Shown here piece after piece: positions 1-8,205 of a stretch of 53,494 nt of DNA (the stretch's first letter is position 1; each line of letters starts with the position of its first letter). The translations under genes and the position numbers were made by a program. Source of the stretch: Parabacteroides sp. PF5-9 (lineage in GTDB: Bacteria; Bacteroidota; Bacteroidia; Bacteroidales; Tannerellaceae); contig NZ_JARXWG010000026.1 in the NCBI RefSeq assembly GCF_029893105.1, positions 1-53,494 on the forward strand, read 5' to 3'. A model generated the notes under the pieces. The model was not told where the DNA came from and made no database searches. It saw only the letters and a program-made list of their open reading frames with translations.

Positions 1-66
1 TAATGAGCGGCTGTAACGAATACTGCCATTTTGTTTCGTTTCTAACATAAGTTTACTTTTGTTGAA

Positions 67-98
67 TGACAACCTATTTCAGGACAGGACACCTGCCT
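67..98. other. Possible mobile-element end or decayed repeat, partner of 53395-53424
   Basis: The segment with GACAACCTATTTCAGGAC, followed by AGGACACCTG, is similar in inverted orientation to the segment at 53395-53424 (ACCTGTCCCGTCCT, then GGTTGTCA). No transposase gene is visible beside either copy. It could be a terminal repeat of an insertion sequence lying outside the window, or part of the tail of the dispersed repeat family. Confidence 0.35.
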
Positions 99-242
99 CT
101 GTTTTCTGTTAGAGGTACGTCTAAAATAATTTAGAGGTACGTCTAAATCCGTTTAGAGGTACGTCTAAAATTATTTAGAGGTACCTCTAACAAAAAAGTG
201 TTCGAAAAGAGGCAGAAAAACCGACAAACCGTTCCTGTTTTT
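87..242 (-). repeat. Dispersed intergenic element, copy 1 (four 22-bp palindromic units plus leader)
   Basis: Four units of the form TTAGAGGTACsTCTAA begin at 109, 131, 153 and 175, exactly 22 bp apart. A degenerate fifth unit lies at 87-103. Read on the minus strand, a leader containing AAAAACAGGAAC, TCGGTTTTTCT and CACTTTTTTG (about 193-242) precedes the units. The same leader-plus-units organisation recurs at three other intergenic places in the window. The unit nearest the leader is a perfect palindrome, GTTAGAGGTACCTCTAAC. The element lies just upstream of the promoter of the radical SAM gene. Function unknown. Confidence 0.85.
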
Positions 243-266
243 CATTCATAACATCTGATTTTTATG

Positions 267-274
267 TAAGTTTG
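267..274 (+). promoter_or_regulatory. Bacteroidetes -7 element (TAAGTTTG) before the radical SAM gene
   Basis: An exact match to TAnnTTTG lies 31 bases before the start codon at 306. No clear TTG -33 element is seen at the usual spacing. Confidence 0.55.
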
Positions 275-305
275 TCGTTCTAAAAAACGTAGTCGCCGGC
301 AAATA

Positions 306-1544
306 ATGAACAAATCTTATATCTCCCCCTTTGCAAAACCGCTTTATGTGATGGTGAAGCCTGTAGGTTCGGTCTGCAACCTGGCATGCGACTATTGTTA
401 CTACCTGGAAAAAGGGAAACTGTATCCGGAGGTTAAGAATCATATCATGACCGATCAACTACTGGAAAAGTTTATCCGTGATTATCTGGAGTCTCAGACA
501 GTACCGCAGGTATTGTTCACCTGGCATGGTGGCGAGGCATTGATGCGCCCGATTAGTTTCTATAAAAAAGCGATCGAACTGCAGAAAAAATACGGCGGAG
601 GTCGACAAATCGATAATTGCATACAGACAAACGGGACGTTGATCAATGACGATTGGTGCCGTTTTTTCAAAGAACATCATTTTCTTGTCGGCATATCCAT
701 CGACGGTCCACAAGAGTTTCATGACGAATATCGCCGGAATAAACAGGGGTTACCTTCATTTTTCAAAGTAATGAAAGGGATCGAACTACTGAAAAAACAT
801 CAGGTAGAATACAATGCCATGGCGGTAGTCAACGACTACAATGTCGATTATCCCCTTGAATTCTATCATTTTTTCAAACAGTTGGAATGCCATTACATCC
901 AATTTGCTCCTATCGTAGAACGGCTGGTCAGGCATACGGATGAGACATTGCTGACTTCACCCGAACAACAGGATGAACGGATCAACCTGGCTCCTTTTTC
1001 GGTAGATGCCGAGAAATGGGGACATTTCCTCTGTTCGATATTCGATGAGTGGTTGAAAGAGGATGTCGGCACCTACTTTGTTCAACTATTTGATGCCACT
1101 TTGGCTAACTGGGTAGGCGAACAACCGGGAGTTTGTATTTTAGCCCGCGAATGTGGCCATGCCGGTGTCATGGAGTTTAATGGCGATGTATACGTCTGCG
1201 ATCACTACGTCTTTCCCGAATACAAACTGGGGAATATCTATACCCATACATTAACGGAGATGATGTATAGTCAACGGCAACTCCAATTTGGTGCAAATAA
1301 ACAAGAAAAACTCCCGCGACAATGTAAAAATTGTGAATATCTCTTTGCCTGTAACGGAGAATGTCCGAAAAATCGTTTCCTTTATACGGTGGAAGGCGAA
1401 CCGGGACTGAATTATCTCTGCAAAGGGTATAAACAGTTCTTTGCACACGTTGCGCCTTATATGGATTTTATGAAAAAGGAGTTGATGGCGCAACGGTCAC
1501 CAGCGAATGTGATGGTATATGCCAAACAACAGAAACAGCATTAA
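306..1544 (+). CDS. Anaerobic sulfatase-maturase-type radical SAM/SPASM enzyme
   Basis: The 412-residue protein has a radical SAM CX3CX2C motif, CNLACDYC (Cys24, Cys28, Cys31), which binds the 4Fe-4S cluster that cleaves S-adenosylmethionine. The C-terminal SPASM region carries further cysteine groups, including CKNCEYLFACNGEC, for auxiliary clusters. GDVYVCDHYVFPEYKLGNI matches the conserved segment before the SPASM domain in anaerobic sulfatase-maturating enzymes, including ChuR of Bacteroides thetaiotaomicron. Those enzymes oxidise an active-site cysteine or serine of sulfatases to formylglycine in the cytoplasm. Length fits the family. No sulfatase lies in the window; the next genes, 21 bp downstream, are a TldD/TldE-like pair, so a peptide-modifying role is an alternative. 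A TAAGTTTG promoter element supports the start. Confidence 0.88.
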   Translation: MNKSYISPFAKPLYVMVKPVGSVCNLACDYCYYLEKGKLYPEVKNHIMTDQLLEKFIRDYLESQTVPQVLFTWHGGEALMRPISFYKKAIELQKKYGGGRQIDNCIQTNGTLINDDWCRFFKEHHFLVGISIDGPQEFHDEYRRNKQGLPSFFKVMKGIELLKKHQVEYNAMAVVNDYNVDYPLEFYHFFKQLECHYIQFAPIVERLVRHTDETLLTSPEQQDERINLAPFSVDAEKWGHFLCSIFDEWLKEDVGTYFVQLFDATLANWVGEQPGVCILARECGHAGVMEFNGDVYVCDHYVFPEYKLGNIYTHTLTEMMYSQRQLQFGANKQEKLPRQCKNCEYLFACNGECPKNRFLYTVEGEPGLNYLCKGYKQFFAHVAPYMDFMKKELMAQRSPANVMVYAKQQKQH

Positions 1545-1565
1545 TAGTATTGAGAACGAAATAAA

Positions 1566-3092
1566 ATGAAACGACGTGATTTTATTAAAACAGGAGGTGT
1601 CGTTATGCTAGGTTCACTAGCTGCTCCTTCATTTTTGGGAGGTTGTGCCTCCGGAGGAGATCAGGCGACTGCAAACTCATTTGCCCTTAATCATTTCGGG
1701 GTGAGTGAGAGTGATTTAAAAAAGGTGCTCACAACAGCACTGGAGAAAGGTGGAGATTATGCCGATTTGTTCTTTGAACATACATATCGGAATAATATAG
1801 GGTTACAAGACGGAGCCGTCAACCAGGCCGCTTCTAATATCGATTTTGGCGTTGGCGTCCGTGTATTGGCTGGTGATCAGACCGGTTATGCTTATGTCGA
1901 AGAAGTCACATTGGAAGAGATGTTGAAAGCCGCACGTACTGCTGCGCGGATTGCCACAGGGACATCTGCTGTTACAGCGCCTGTCGGACTGACCGAGAAT
2001 GCGAATGCAAATAATTTCTACGGCGTACAAACAGCATGGGATGAGATTGCCGTAAAAGACAAGATGCCTTATCTGCAAAAACTCAACGATCAGATTTTCG
2101 CATTAGATAAACGGGTAAATAAAGTCATGGCTGCGATTGGCGATACGACTTCACATATCTTTTTCTGTAATTCGGAAGGAGTGATGTTTTACGACTATCG
2201 ACCGATGGTCACGCTCTCTGCCGTCTGCATTATGGAAGAGAATGGAAAAATAGAAAACTCGTATGCTGCGCGTGCATTCCGTATGGGAGCGGAGTTCCTG
2301 ACAGATGATATGATCCAGGAAGTGGCCAAAGAGGCTGTTGACAAGACGGCTATTTTATTTCAGGCGATTAAACCCAAAGGAGGAGAACTGCCGGTGGTTC
2401 TTGGTGCCGGAGGATCGGGCATATTCCTGCACGAAGCGATCGGACACGCCTTTGAAGCTGATTTTAACCGGAAAAACACATCGATCTTCTCCGATCAGTT
2501 AAACAAGAAAATTTGTATTGAAAGCATCAATGTGGTCGATGACGGAACCATTCCGTTCAACCGCGGCTCGGTGAATATCGATGACGACGGAGTGGCCGGA
2601 CAAAAAACATACATTGTGAAAGATGGTGTTCTTGCCAGTTACCTGCACGACCGCGTAAGTGCGAAACATTATGGTATTGCCTCCACAGGAAACGGACGCC
2701 GCGAATCATTCCGGCATATGGCTATTCCACGTATGCGTTCGACCTATATGGAAGCGGGTAATGTGACAGAAGAAGAGATGATCTCTACGGTGAAAAACGG
2801 AATTTATGCCGCCAATTTCACAAACGGACAGGTACAGATTGGCGCCGGTGACTTCACATTCTTTGTCAAAGACGGCTTCCTGATCGAAAACGGCAAACTG
2901 ACACAACCGATCAAGGATGTAAATATTATTGGCAACGGCCCGAAAGCTCTGGCGGCCATTACGATGATAGGGAATAAATTCAAGATGGATAACGGAACAT
3001 GGACTTGCGGAAAAGACGGACAGTCCTGCCCGGTGACTTGTGGTATGCCATCAGCTTTGGTTAGCAAACTAACAGTAGGAGGAGAAAGTTAA
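1566..3092 (+). CDS. TldD-like metalloprotease with Tat signal and lipobox
   Basis: The 508-residue protein belongs to the TldD/PmbA (U62) family, whose TldD subunit is a zinc protease acting with TldE on unfolded or modified peptides. The HExxxH motif HEAIGH is at His289-His294. Unlike classical cytoplasmic TldD, it begins MKRRDFIKTGG, a twin-arginine signal, followed by a hydrophobic stretch ending in FLGGC, a likely lipobox. Export in folded form and lipid anchoring are therefore predicted. It follows the radical SAM gene by 21 bp and precedes the TldE-like gene by one base, so the three are probably co-transcribed. The substrate is unknown. Confidence 0.88.
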   Translation: MKRRDFIKTGGVVMLGSLAAPSFLGGCASGGDQATANSFALNHFGVSESDLKKVLTTALEKGGDYADLFFEHTYRNNIGLQDGAVNQAASNIDFGVGVRVLAGDQTGYAYVEEVTLEEMLKAARTAARIATGTSAVTAPVGLTENANANNFYGVQTAWDEIAVKDKMPYLQKLNDQIFALDKRVNKVMAAIGDTTSHIFFCNSEGVMFYDYRPMVTLSAVCIMEENGKIENSYAARAFRMGAEFLTDDMIQEVAKEAVDKTAILFQAIKPKGGELPVVLGAGGSGIFLHEAIGHAFEADFNRKNTSIFSDQLNKKICIESINVVDDGTIPFNRGSVNIDDDGVAGQKTYIVKDGVLASYLHDRVSAKHYGIASTGNGRRESFRHMAIPRMRSTYMEAGNVTEEEMISTVKNGIYAANFTNGQVQIGAGDFTFFVKDGFLIENGKLTQPIKDVNIIGNGPKALAAITMIGNKFKMDNGTWTCGKDGQSCPVTCGMPSALVSKLTVGGES

Positions 3093-3093
3093 T

Positions 3094-4413
3094 ATGATTA
3101 CCAACGAAAATAAAAAACTTGTTCAGTGGGCAATGGATTATGCCCTGAAAAACGGTTGTCAGGCTTCGCGCATTTCATTATACAACGGTTCAAACACCTC
3201 TTTTGAAATACGTGACATGAAGATTGACAAACTACAACAGGCATCTGAAAACAGTTTGAGTATTAATTTGTATGTCGACGGACGGTTCGGTTCTTATTCG
3301 ACTAACCGGCTTGACAAGAAAGAATTGGAAAAGTTCATTAAAGACGGTATTGATGCCACCCGCTATCTGGCAGAAGATAAAGCACGAATATTACCTGATC
3401 CCTCATTGTATTACAAAGGAGGGAATGACGACTTGGAATTGCTGGATCCTGCTTTTGACAAAGTACAACCCGACGATAAAGTGGCATTGGCCATGAGCGT
3501 CTGTGATGAGATGATGGGAAAAGACGAACGGCTTATTTCCGCGAACTCATCGTATAGCGATGGAAGAGATTTCCGGTACATCATAGCTAGTAACGGATTT
3601 GAAGGTGAATCGTCGAGTTCTTACTTCAGCCTATCGAGTGGAGCCAGTGTGCGTGGTGATGGCGATGCGCGGCCTGAATCTTATTGGTATGATGCTTCGT
3701 TGTATTACGACACCTTAGTAAAAAAAGGAATCGGCACGACTGCTCTGGAGCGTGTATTGCGCAAACTGGGACAGAAAAAAGTCGCTTCCGGCAAATACCA
3801 GATGTTGGTGGATAACAGGAATGTATCCCGTCTGCTCTCTCCGGTGATCAATGCATTGTATGGTTCTTCCATCCAGCAAAAAAACTCGTTTTTATTGAAT
3901 AAACAGGATGAAAAAATCGCAGGAAGTAACATCACTATTTTTGACGAGCCTCATCTGAAAAAAGCGAGCGGAGCACGTTATTTTGATGGAGAAGGAGTGG
4001 CAACCAAACGCATGCCGGTTATTGAAAACGGGATTCTTAAAACGTACTACATAGACACCTACTCTTCCCATAAGATGAATCTAAAACCAACGATTTCATC
4101 GCCATCTATCCTCACAATGAACTTAGGAAACAGGGATTTGGACGGGTTGATAACATCCGTAGATAAAGGTATTCTTGTCACTGGTTTTAATGGAGGGAAC
4201 TCGAATAGTACCACCGGTGACTTCTCGTATGGCGTGGAAGGTTTTCTGATCGAAAAAGGGAAGTTGACCCAACCTGTCTCGGAAATGAATATTACGGGCA
4301 ATATGCTTACGCTTTGGAGCAACCTGATTGAAGCAGGGAATGACCCACGTTTATCGTCCAGCTGGCGTTTACCATCGCTGTTGTTTGACGGAGTGGATTT
4401 TAGCGGATTGTAA
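3094..4413 (+). CDS. TldE/PmbA-like partner subunit
   Basis: The 439-residue protein belongs to the TldD/PmbA family but lacks the HExxxH zinc motif, as expected of the TldE (PmbA) subunit, which forms the peptide-binding tunnel together with TldD. The C-terminal region (GFNGGNSNSTTGDFSYGVEG, then FLIEKGKLTQPVSEMNITG) is typical of the family and parallels the C-terminal part of the upstream TldD-like protein. It starts one base after the TldD-like stop, so translation is probably coupled. No signal peptide is visible, which conflicts with the Tat signal on its presumed partner. A bidirectional terminator follows. Confidence 0.85.
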   Translation: MITNENKKLVQWAMDYALKNGCQASRISLYNGSNTSFEIRDMKIDKLQQASENSLSINLYVDGRFGSYSTNRLDKKELEKFIKDGIDATRYLAEDKARILPDPSLYYKGGNDDLELLDPAFDKVQPDDKVALAMSVCDEMMGKDERLISANSSYSDGRDFRYIIASNGFEGESSSSYFSLSSGASVRGDGDARPESYWYDASLYYDTLVKKGIGTTALERVLRKLGQKKVASGKYQMLVDNRNVSRLLSPVINALYGSSIQQKNSFLLNKQDEKIAGSNITIFDEPHLKKASGARYFDGEGVATKRMPVIENGILKTYYIDTYSSHKMNLKPTISSPSILTMNLGNRDLDGLITSVDKGILVTGFNGGNSNSTTGDFSYGVEGFLIEKGKLTQPVSEMNITGNMLTLWSNLIEAGNDPRLSSSWRLPSLLFDGVDFSGL

Positions 4414-4445
4414 GAAATAGAAAAAAGTCTGAAAGGACTTTAGTA

Positions 4446-4487
4446 AAAAAGAGAGAGTCTGATATAAATTTCAGGCTCTCTCTTTTT
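4446..4487. terminator. Bidirectional terminator between the TldE-like and hemolysin III-like genes
   Basis: AAAGAGAGAGTCTGA pairs with TCAGGCTCTCTCTTT with one wobble around a short loop. Runs of A and T on either side give U-tracts in both directions. It separates two convergent transcription units. Confidence 0.85.
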
Positions 4488-4491
4488 GACA

Positions 4492-5142
4492 TTACACCAA
4501 CAACCAAACTGAGATAAAATGACAAACAGTCCCTCCCAAAACGAACAGATGCCACACGGTGTGCATATACTTATATTTATCTAAAACGAAGAAAATCGTA
4601 CCGAGTGAATAAAACAACCCTCCGGCGATTAACCAGTAGAGAATAGCCATAGAATCGGTTCGTTGAAGAACGTCAAGCAAAGGTTTAAATGCAATAACAA
4701 CCACCCAACCCATCAAAAGATAACAGATGGTTTTGAGAGTACTCGATTTTCTTATTTTCCGAAAACTGAGGAATACACCAACAACTGCGGCTAGCCAGAT
4801 CACAAGAAACAATCCCCAGCCCCAAAAGCCCTCTTGCCGTAATGTGATTAAAGTAAATGGGGTATATGTACCGGCAATATGCAAATAAATAGCGCTGTGA
4901 TCAAACTTACGTAACAAGTGTTTTCGACGACCATTCGTTGCAGCATGATAATAGGTGGAAGTCACATAAGACAAAGTCATGCAGAGGGCATAAACCGTAA
5001 AGCTAAACAATACCCAGGCATTGTGAGTTCCAACAGCTTTTAGAATAAGTAAAATAAGAACCGTCAGTCCGAACACCATACCAACGCCATGGGTGATGAC
5101 ATTGGCTATTTCTTCCTGACGGGTTTGTCGGCCTGTAGGCAT
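4492..5142 (-). CDS. Hemolysin III / PAQR family membrane protein
   Basis: The 216-residue protein has about seven hydrophobic segments and the family's conserved residues: EEIANVITHGVGMVFG near the N-terminus, STYYHA, HSAIYLHIAGTYTPF in the middle and HLFVLGGTVCHF near the C-terminus. In the PAQR/CREST superfamily the Ser, Asp and His residues of these motifs are thought to bind zinc. Bacterial members (YqfA/TrhA) are inner-membrane proteins linked to membrane-lipid homeostasis, and the hemolysin name is historical. Its start codon abuts the stop codon of the upstream heavy-metal-associated domain gene, so the two are one unit. The metal-binding neighbour may be relevant, but this is inference. 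Confidence 0.88.
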   Translation of the reverse strand: MPTGRQTRQEEIANVITHGVGMVFGLTVLILLILKAVGTHNAWVLFSFTVYALCMTLSYVTSTYYHAATNGRRKHLLRKFDHSAIYLHIAGTYTPFTLITLRQEGFWGWGLFLVIWLAAVVGVFLSFRKIRKSSTLKTICYLLMGWVVVIAFKPLLDVLQRTDSMAILYWLIAGGLFYSLGTIFFVLDKYKYMHTVWHLFVLGGTVCHFISVWLLV

Positions 5143-5346
5143 CTACTGTATCTGTTCTATCTGAAAACCTGCACTTTGAACCGCCTCAATAATGACCGAT
5201 GGAGAGATATCCGTATTGATTGTCAAAAGTTTATCCGGAGAATCCAGATCTAAAGACCAATCGCATGCTTGAACAATCCCATCCAGTTTAAGTCGGATAG
5301 CAGCTTCGCATCCTCCACACTTCGCATTTGTTTTAAATTGCATCAT
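5143..5346 (-). CDS. Small heavy-metal-associated domain protein
   Basis: The 67-residue protein is a single ferredoxin-like heavy-metal-associated domain. The pair Cys10 and Cys13 in KCGGCEAAI matches the CxxC metal-binding loop of copper chaperones such as CopZ, although the usual GMTC start of the loop is replaced by AKCG. ITTDISPSVIIEAVQSAGF-like spacing at the C-terminal end (INTDISPSVIIEAVQSAGF) fits the last strand and helix of the fold. It probably binds Cu(I) or another soft metal in the cytoplasm. It is the first gene of a two-gene unit with the hemolysin III-like protein, and a TAACTTTG promoter element lies upstream. No copper ATPase is nearby. Confidence 0.78.
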   Translation of the reverse strand: MMQFKTNAKCGGCEAAIRLKLDGIVQACDWSLDLDSPDKLLTINTDISPSVIIEAVQSAGFQIEQIQ

Positions 5347-5384
5347 TTCTATATTTATTTTAAGAATTGTAACTGACTGAAAAG

Positions 5385-5392
5385 CAAAGTTA
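5385..5392 (-). promoter_or_regulatory. -7 element (TAACTTTG) for the heavy-metal-domain/hemolysin III unit
   Basis: CAAAGTTA on the plus strand reads TAACTTTG on the minus strand, 38 bases before the start codon ending at 5346. It is divergent from the folC promoter. Confidence 0.5.
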
Positions 5393-5426
5393 CAAGAAAT
5401 TTATCATTAATTTATTGATAATTGCT

Positions 5427-5434
5427 TACATTTG
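5427..5434 (+). promoter_or_regulatory. -7 element (TACATTTG) that fixes the folC start
   Basis: TACATTTG matches TAnnTTTG exactly. A possible TTG start at 5422 overlaps it, so translation must start further down, at the ATG at 5455, about 20 bases after the element. Confidence 0.6.
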
Positions 5435-5454
5435 CCGCAGTCAATATCAAAGAG

Positions 5455-6762
5455 ATGACCTACGAAGAAACGCTTCATTATCTATATACCAGTACTCCAG
5501 TTTTTCAGCATAGCGGGGCGTCTGCCTATAAACCTGGGTTAGGAACGAGTCTGGCGTTGGATGAACTTCTGCACAATCCACATAAAGTATATAAAACGAT
5601 TCATGTCGCCGGAACAAACGGAAAGGGTTCTGTTTCTCATTTATTGGCAGCTATTCTTCAGCAGTCCGGATACAAAGTCGGATTGTATACATCGCCCCAC
5701 CTTGTTGATTTCAGAGAGCGAATACGGGTGAACGGAGAAAAAATCAGCCAAGAGTATGTCATTGATTTTGTAGAACGTTACCGTTCGGCTTTTGAACCGC
5801 TACAACCCTCTTTTTTTGAGCTGACCTCCACGATGGCTTTTATTTATTTCCGCGATCAAAAGGTGGATTTTGCTATTATAGAAGTGGGATTAGGTGGACG
5901 ATTAGACAGCACAAATATTATCACCCCCGTATTAAGTATTATTACAAATATCAGCTTTGATCATACCCAATTTTTAGGAAATACGCTTTATGAAATCGCC
6001 GGTGAAAAGGCGGGAATTATAAAACCCAAAGTACCGGTTGTTCTTGGTGATATTGAAAATAACGAACTTTTGCAGCTATTTACCCAAAAAGCAAAAAAAG
6101 AAAATGCGCCTATTTATTTTTCCGCGCAGGAAAAAGTACTAACGAATGCCCATTTGACGCCAAACGGGAAGTGGATATTTGACTCAAATGATTTTAGCGA
6201 ATTAACCGATGAATTGGGTGGTTTTGTTCAAATAAGAAATGCAAAAACTGTTTTAACCGCTATCCGTGTATTAAAAAAAGGAGGCGTAAATATCCTGCCA
6301 GAGGGCGTTCGCGAAGGCTTTGAACAGGTCACTCAACGAACAGGTCTGATGGGACGTTGGCAACAGTTACAAAACAAACCGAAAGTCATCTGTGATACGG
6401 CGCATAATACAGGGGGATGGTTATATCTTGCGGATCAATTAAAATATGAACGTCCGTTATATTCCACATTACGTATGGTTATTGGCGCAGTAAACGACAA
6501 AGATATTCATGGGATGCTTGCGTTAATGCCTGTGGATGCTACATATTATTTCACACAAGCCGCGATAGACCGGGCACTTTCGGTGACAGAACTGGCGCTC
6601 CTGGCCGAATCGCACGGATTAAAAGGAGATAGCCATAAGACCGTTGAAGATGCGGTTCATGCTGCCTTATCCGATGCCAACAAAGATGATTTTATTTTTA
6701 TCGGAGGCAGCACTTTTATTGTGGCAGAAGCTATTCCTCTATTTATAAGAGACAAACAATAA
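5455..6762 (+). CDS. folC: Bifunctional folylpolyglutamate synthase / dihydrofolate synthase
   Basis: The 435-residue Mur-ligase-family enzyme joins glutamate to dihydropteroate or to folate in the cytoplasm, using ATP. The P-loop GTNGKGS starts at Gly53. Other family signatures are YTSPHLVDFRERIRVNGE, EVGLGGRLDSTN, the ISFDHTQFLG segment and DTAHNTGG in the C-terminal domain. Length is normal. An upstream TTG at 5422 would overlap the promoter element, so the ATG at 5455 (MTYEETLHYL) is preferred. It is first in a closely spaced run with an MFS transporter, ispE and a Card1-like gene. Confidence 0.93.
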   Translation: MTYEETLHYLYTSTPVFQHSGASAYKPGLGTSLALDELLHNPHKVYKTIHVAGTNGKGSVSHLLAAILQQSGYKVGLYTSPHLVDFRERIRVNGEKISQEYVIDFVERYRSAFEPLQPSFFELTSTMAFIYFRDQKVDFAIIEVGLGGRLDSTNIITPVLSIITNISFDHTQFLGNTLYEIAGEKAGIIKPKVPVVLGDIENNELLQLFTQKAKKENAPIYFSAQEKVLTNAHLTPNGKWIFDSNDFSELTDELGGFVQIRNAKTVLTAIRVLKKGGVNILPEGVREGFEQVTQRTGLMGRWQQLQNKPKVICDTAHNTGGWLYLADQLKYERPLYSTLRMVIGAVNDKDIHGMLALMPVDATYYFTQAAIDRALSVTELALLAESHGLKGDSHKTVEDAVHAALSDANKDDFIFIGGSTFIVAEAIPLFIRDKQ

Positions 6763-6784
6763 TTAAACAATTTAAAATAATACC

Positions 6785-8188
6785 ATGACAACTGAACAAA
6801 TTCAAAAAAATCTGAGCGATTCGCCGGTTATGCGATGGACAGCCTTGATCCTTATCGCATCTGTTATGTTTTTTGCCTACATGTTTGTAGATGTGTTATC
6901 ACCACTTCAAACCATGCTCGAAAAACCTCCATTAAATTGGAGTGCCGAAACATACGGGACATTTGCAGGATCTGAGTATTTTTTGAATGTATTTGCATTC
7001 TTTCTGATTTTTGCCGGGATTATCCTGGATAAGATGGGCGTTCGATTCACTGCCATATTATCCGGAGTGGTTATGGTAGTCGGCGCATCGATTAAATTAT
7101 ATGCGATCAGTTCTCTGTTTGTGGAAGGAAATGCGCTTTATGATGTTTTGAATTCCTTCTGGACCTCTTTCCCTGCCTCAGCCAAATTGGCTTCTGTCGG
7201 TTTTATGATATTCGGATGTGGCGTAGAAATGGCCGGAGTAACAGTCTCTAAAGCGATTGTAAAATGGTTTACCGGAAAAGAACTCGCTTTAGCCATGGGG
7301 CTTGAAATGGCGATTGCACGCTTAGGGGTATTTGCCGTATTCAGAATGTCTCCCTGGCTGGCCGAGTCGGGAGCCATCACAAAACCGGTAGCTATCTGCT
7401 GTTTACTCTTGTGCATCGGCTTACTGAATTTTATTGTTTACTTCTTCTTGGATCGTAAATTGGATCGCCAATTGGGTGAAATGAACGAGGAAGCTGAAGA
7501 ACAATTCAAAATTAGTGATATTGCAAAATTATTTACCAGCAAAACATTCCTCATCGTTGCTTTCCTTTGTGTGCTTTATTATTCCGCAATTTTCCCATTT
7601 CAGAAGTTTGCAACCAACATGCTGGAGAATCGTTTAGCTATCTCCTCTGCCGACGCAGCCAGTCTGTTCTCTTGGTTTCCTATTGGGGCGATGGTACTAA
7701 CTCCGCTTCTGGGATCGTTCCTGGATCATAAAGGAAAAGGAGCGTCTATGTTAATGTTGGGAGCAATACTAATGACTGTTTGTCATTTAATTTTTGCTCT
7801 TTACCCTTTAAATAGCGACTCGAAAGTAGTAGCCTATATCGCCATTATCGTACTGGGTGTTTCTTTTTCACTCGTACCGGCTGCCTTATGGCCTTCTGTT
7901 CCTAAATTGGTAGAAAACCGTTTCCTCGGCTCGGCTTATTCCGTGATTTTCTGGATACAAAATATCGGATTAATGCTCTTCCCTGTTATTATCGGTAAGG
8001 CACTCGCATTCGCCAATCCCGGAGTAGCTGATGCCATACAAGCCGGAGAGTCGGCTTCTTATGATTATACTTTACCCATGTTGATCTTTGCCAGTTTGGG
8101 TATATTGGCATTCATCCTGGGATTGTGGCTGAAAGTGGAAGACCGTAAAAAAGGATATGGCTTGGAATTACCCAATATTCAAAAATAA
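6785..8188 (+). CDS. MFS transporter
   Basis: The 467-residue protein has about 12 hydrophobic segments in two halves separated by a charged central loop (DRKLDRQLGEMNEEAEEQFK, about residues 223-242), the layout of the major facilitator superfamily. The short loop DKMGVRF after the second membrane segment fits the family's loop 2-3 motif. The N-terminus is cytoplasmic and there is no cleaved signal. The substrate cannot be told from sequence. Neighbours folC (22 bp upstream) and ispE (17 bp downstream) suggest co-transcription, but I see no shared pathway that would name the cargo. Confidence 0.85.
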   Translation: MTTEQIQKNLSDSPVMRWTALILIASVMFFAYMFVDVLSPLQTMLEKPPLNWSAETYGTFAGSEYFLNVFAFFLIFAGIILDKMGVRFTAILSGVVMVVGASIKLYAISSLFVEGNALYDVLNSFWTSFPASAKLASVGFMIFGCGVEMAGVTVSKAIVKWFTGKELALAMGLEMAIARLGVFAVFRMSPWLAESGAITKPVAICCLLLCIGLLNFIVYFFLDRKLDRQLGEMNEEAEEQFKISDIAKLFTSKTFLIVAFLCVLYYSAIFPFQKFATNMLENRLAISSADAASLFSWFPIGAMVLTPLLGSFLDHKGKGASMLMLGAILMTVCHLIFALYPLNSDSKVVAYIAIIVLGVSFSLVPAALWPSVPKLVENRFLGSAYSVIFWIQNIGLMLFPVIIGKALAFANPGVADAIQAGESASYDYTLPMLIFASLGILAFILGLWLKVEDRKKGYGLELPNIQK

Positions 8189-8205
8189 ATCGTCTCGTTC
8201 TGCAT

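Noticed and set aside
109-191. Regular 22-bp repeats resembling a CRISPR array (also at 27721 and 39546)
   Set aside because: The period leaves only about five bases between 17-bp units, far too short for spacers. The same spacers do not vary as captured sequence would, and no cas genes are present.
306-1544. Lanthipeptide or sactipeptide precursor next to the radical SAM gene
   Set aside because: The short frames around 1-305 and 1545-1565 show no leader or core-like peptide.
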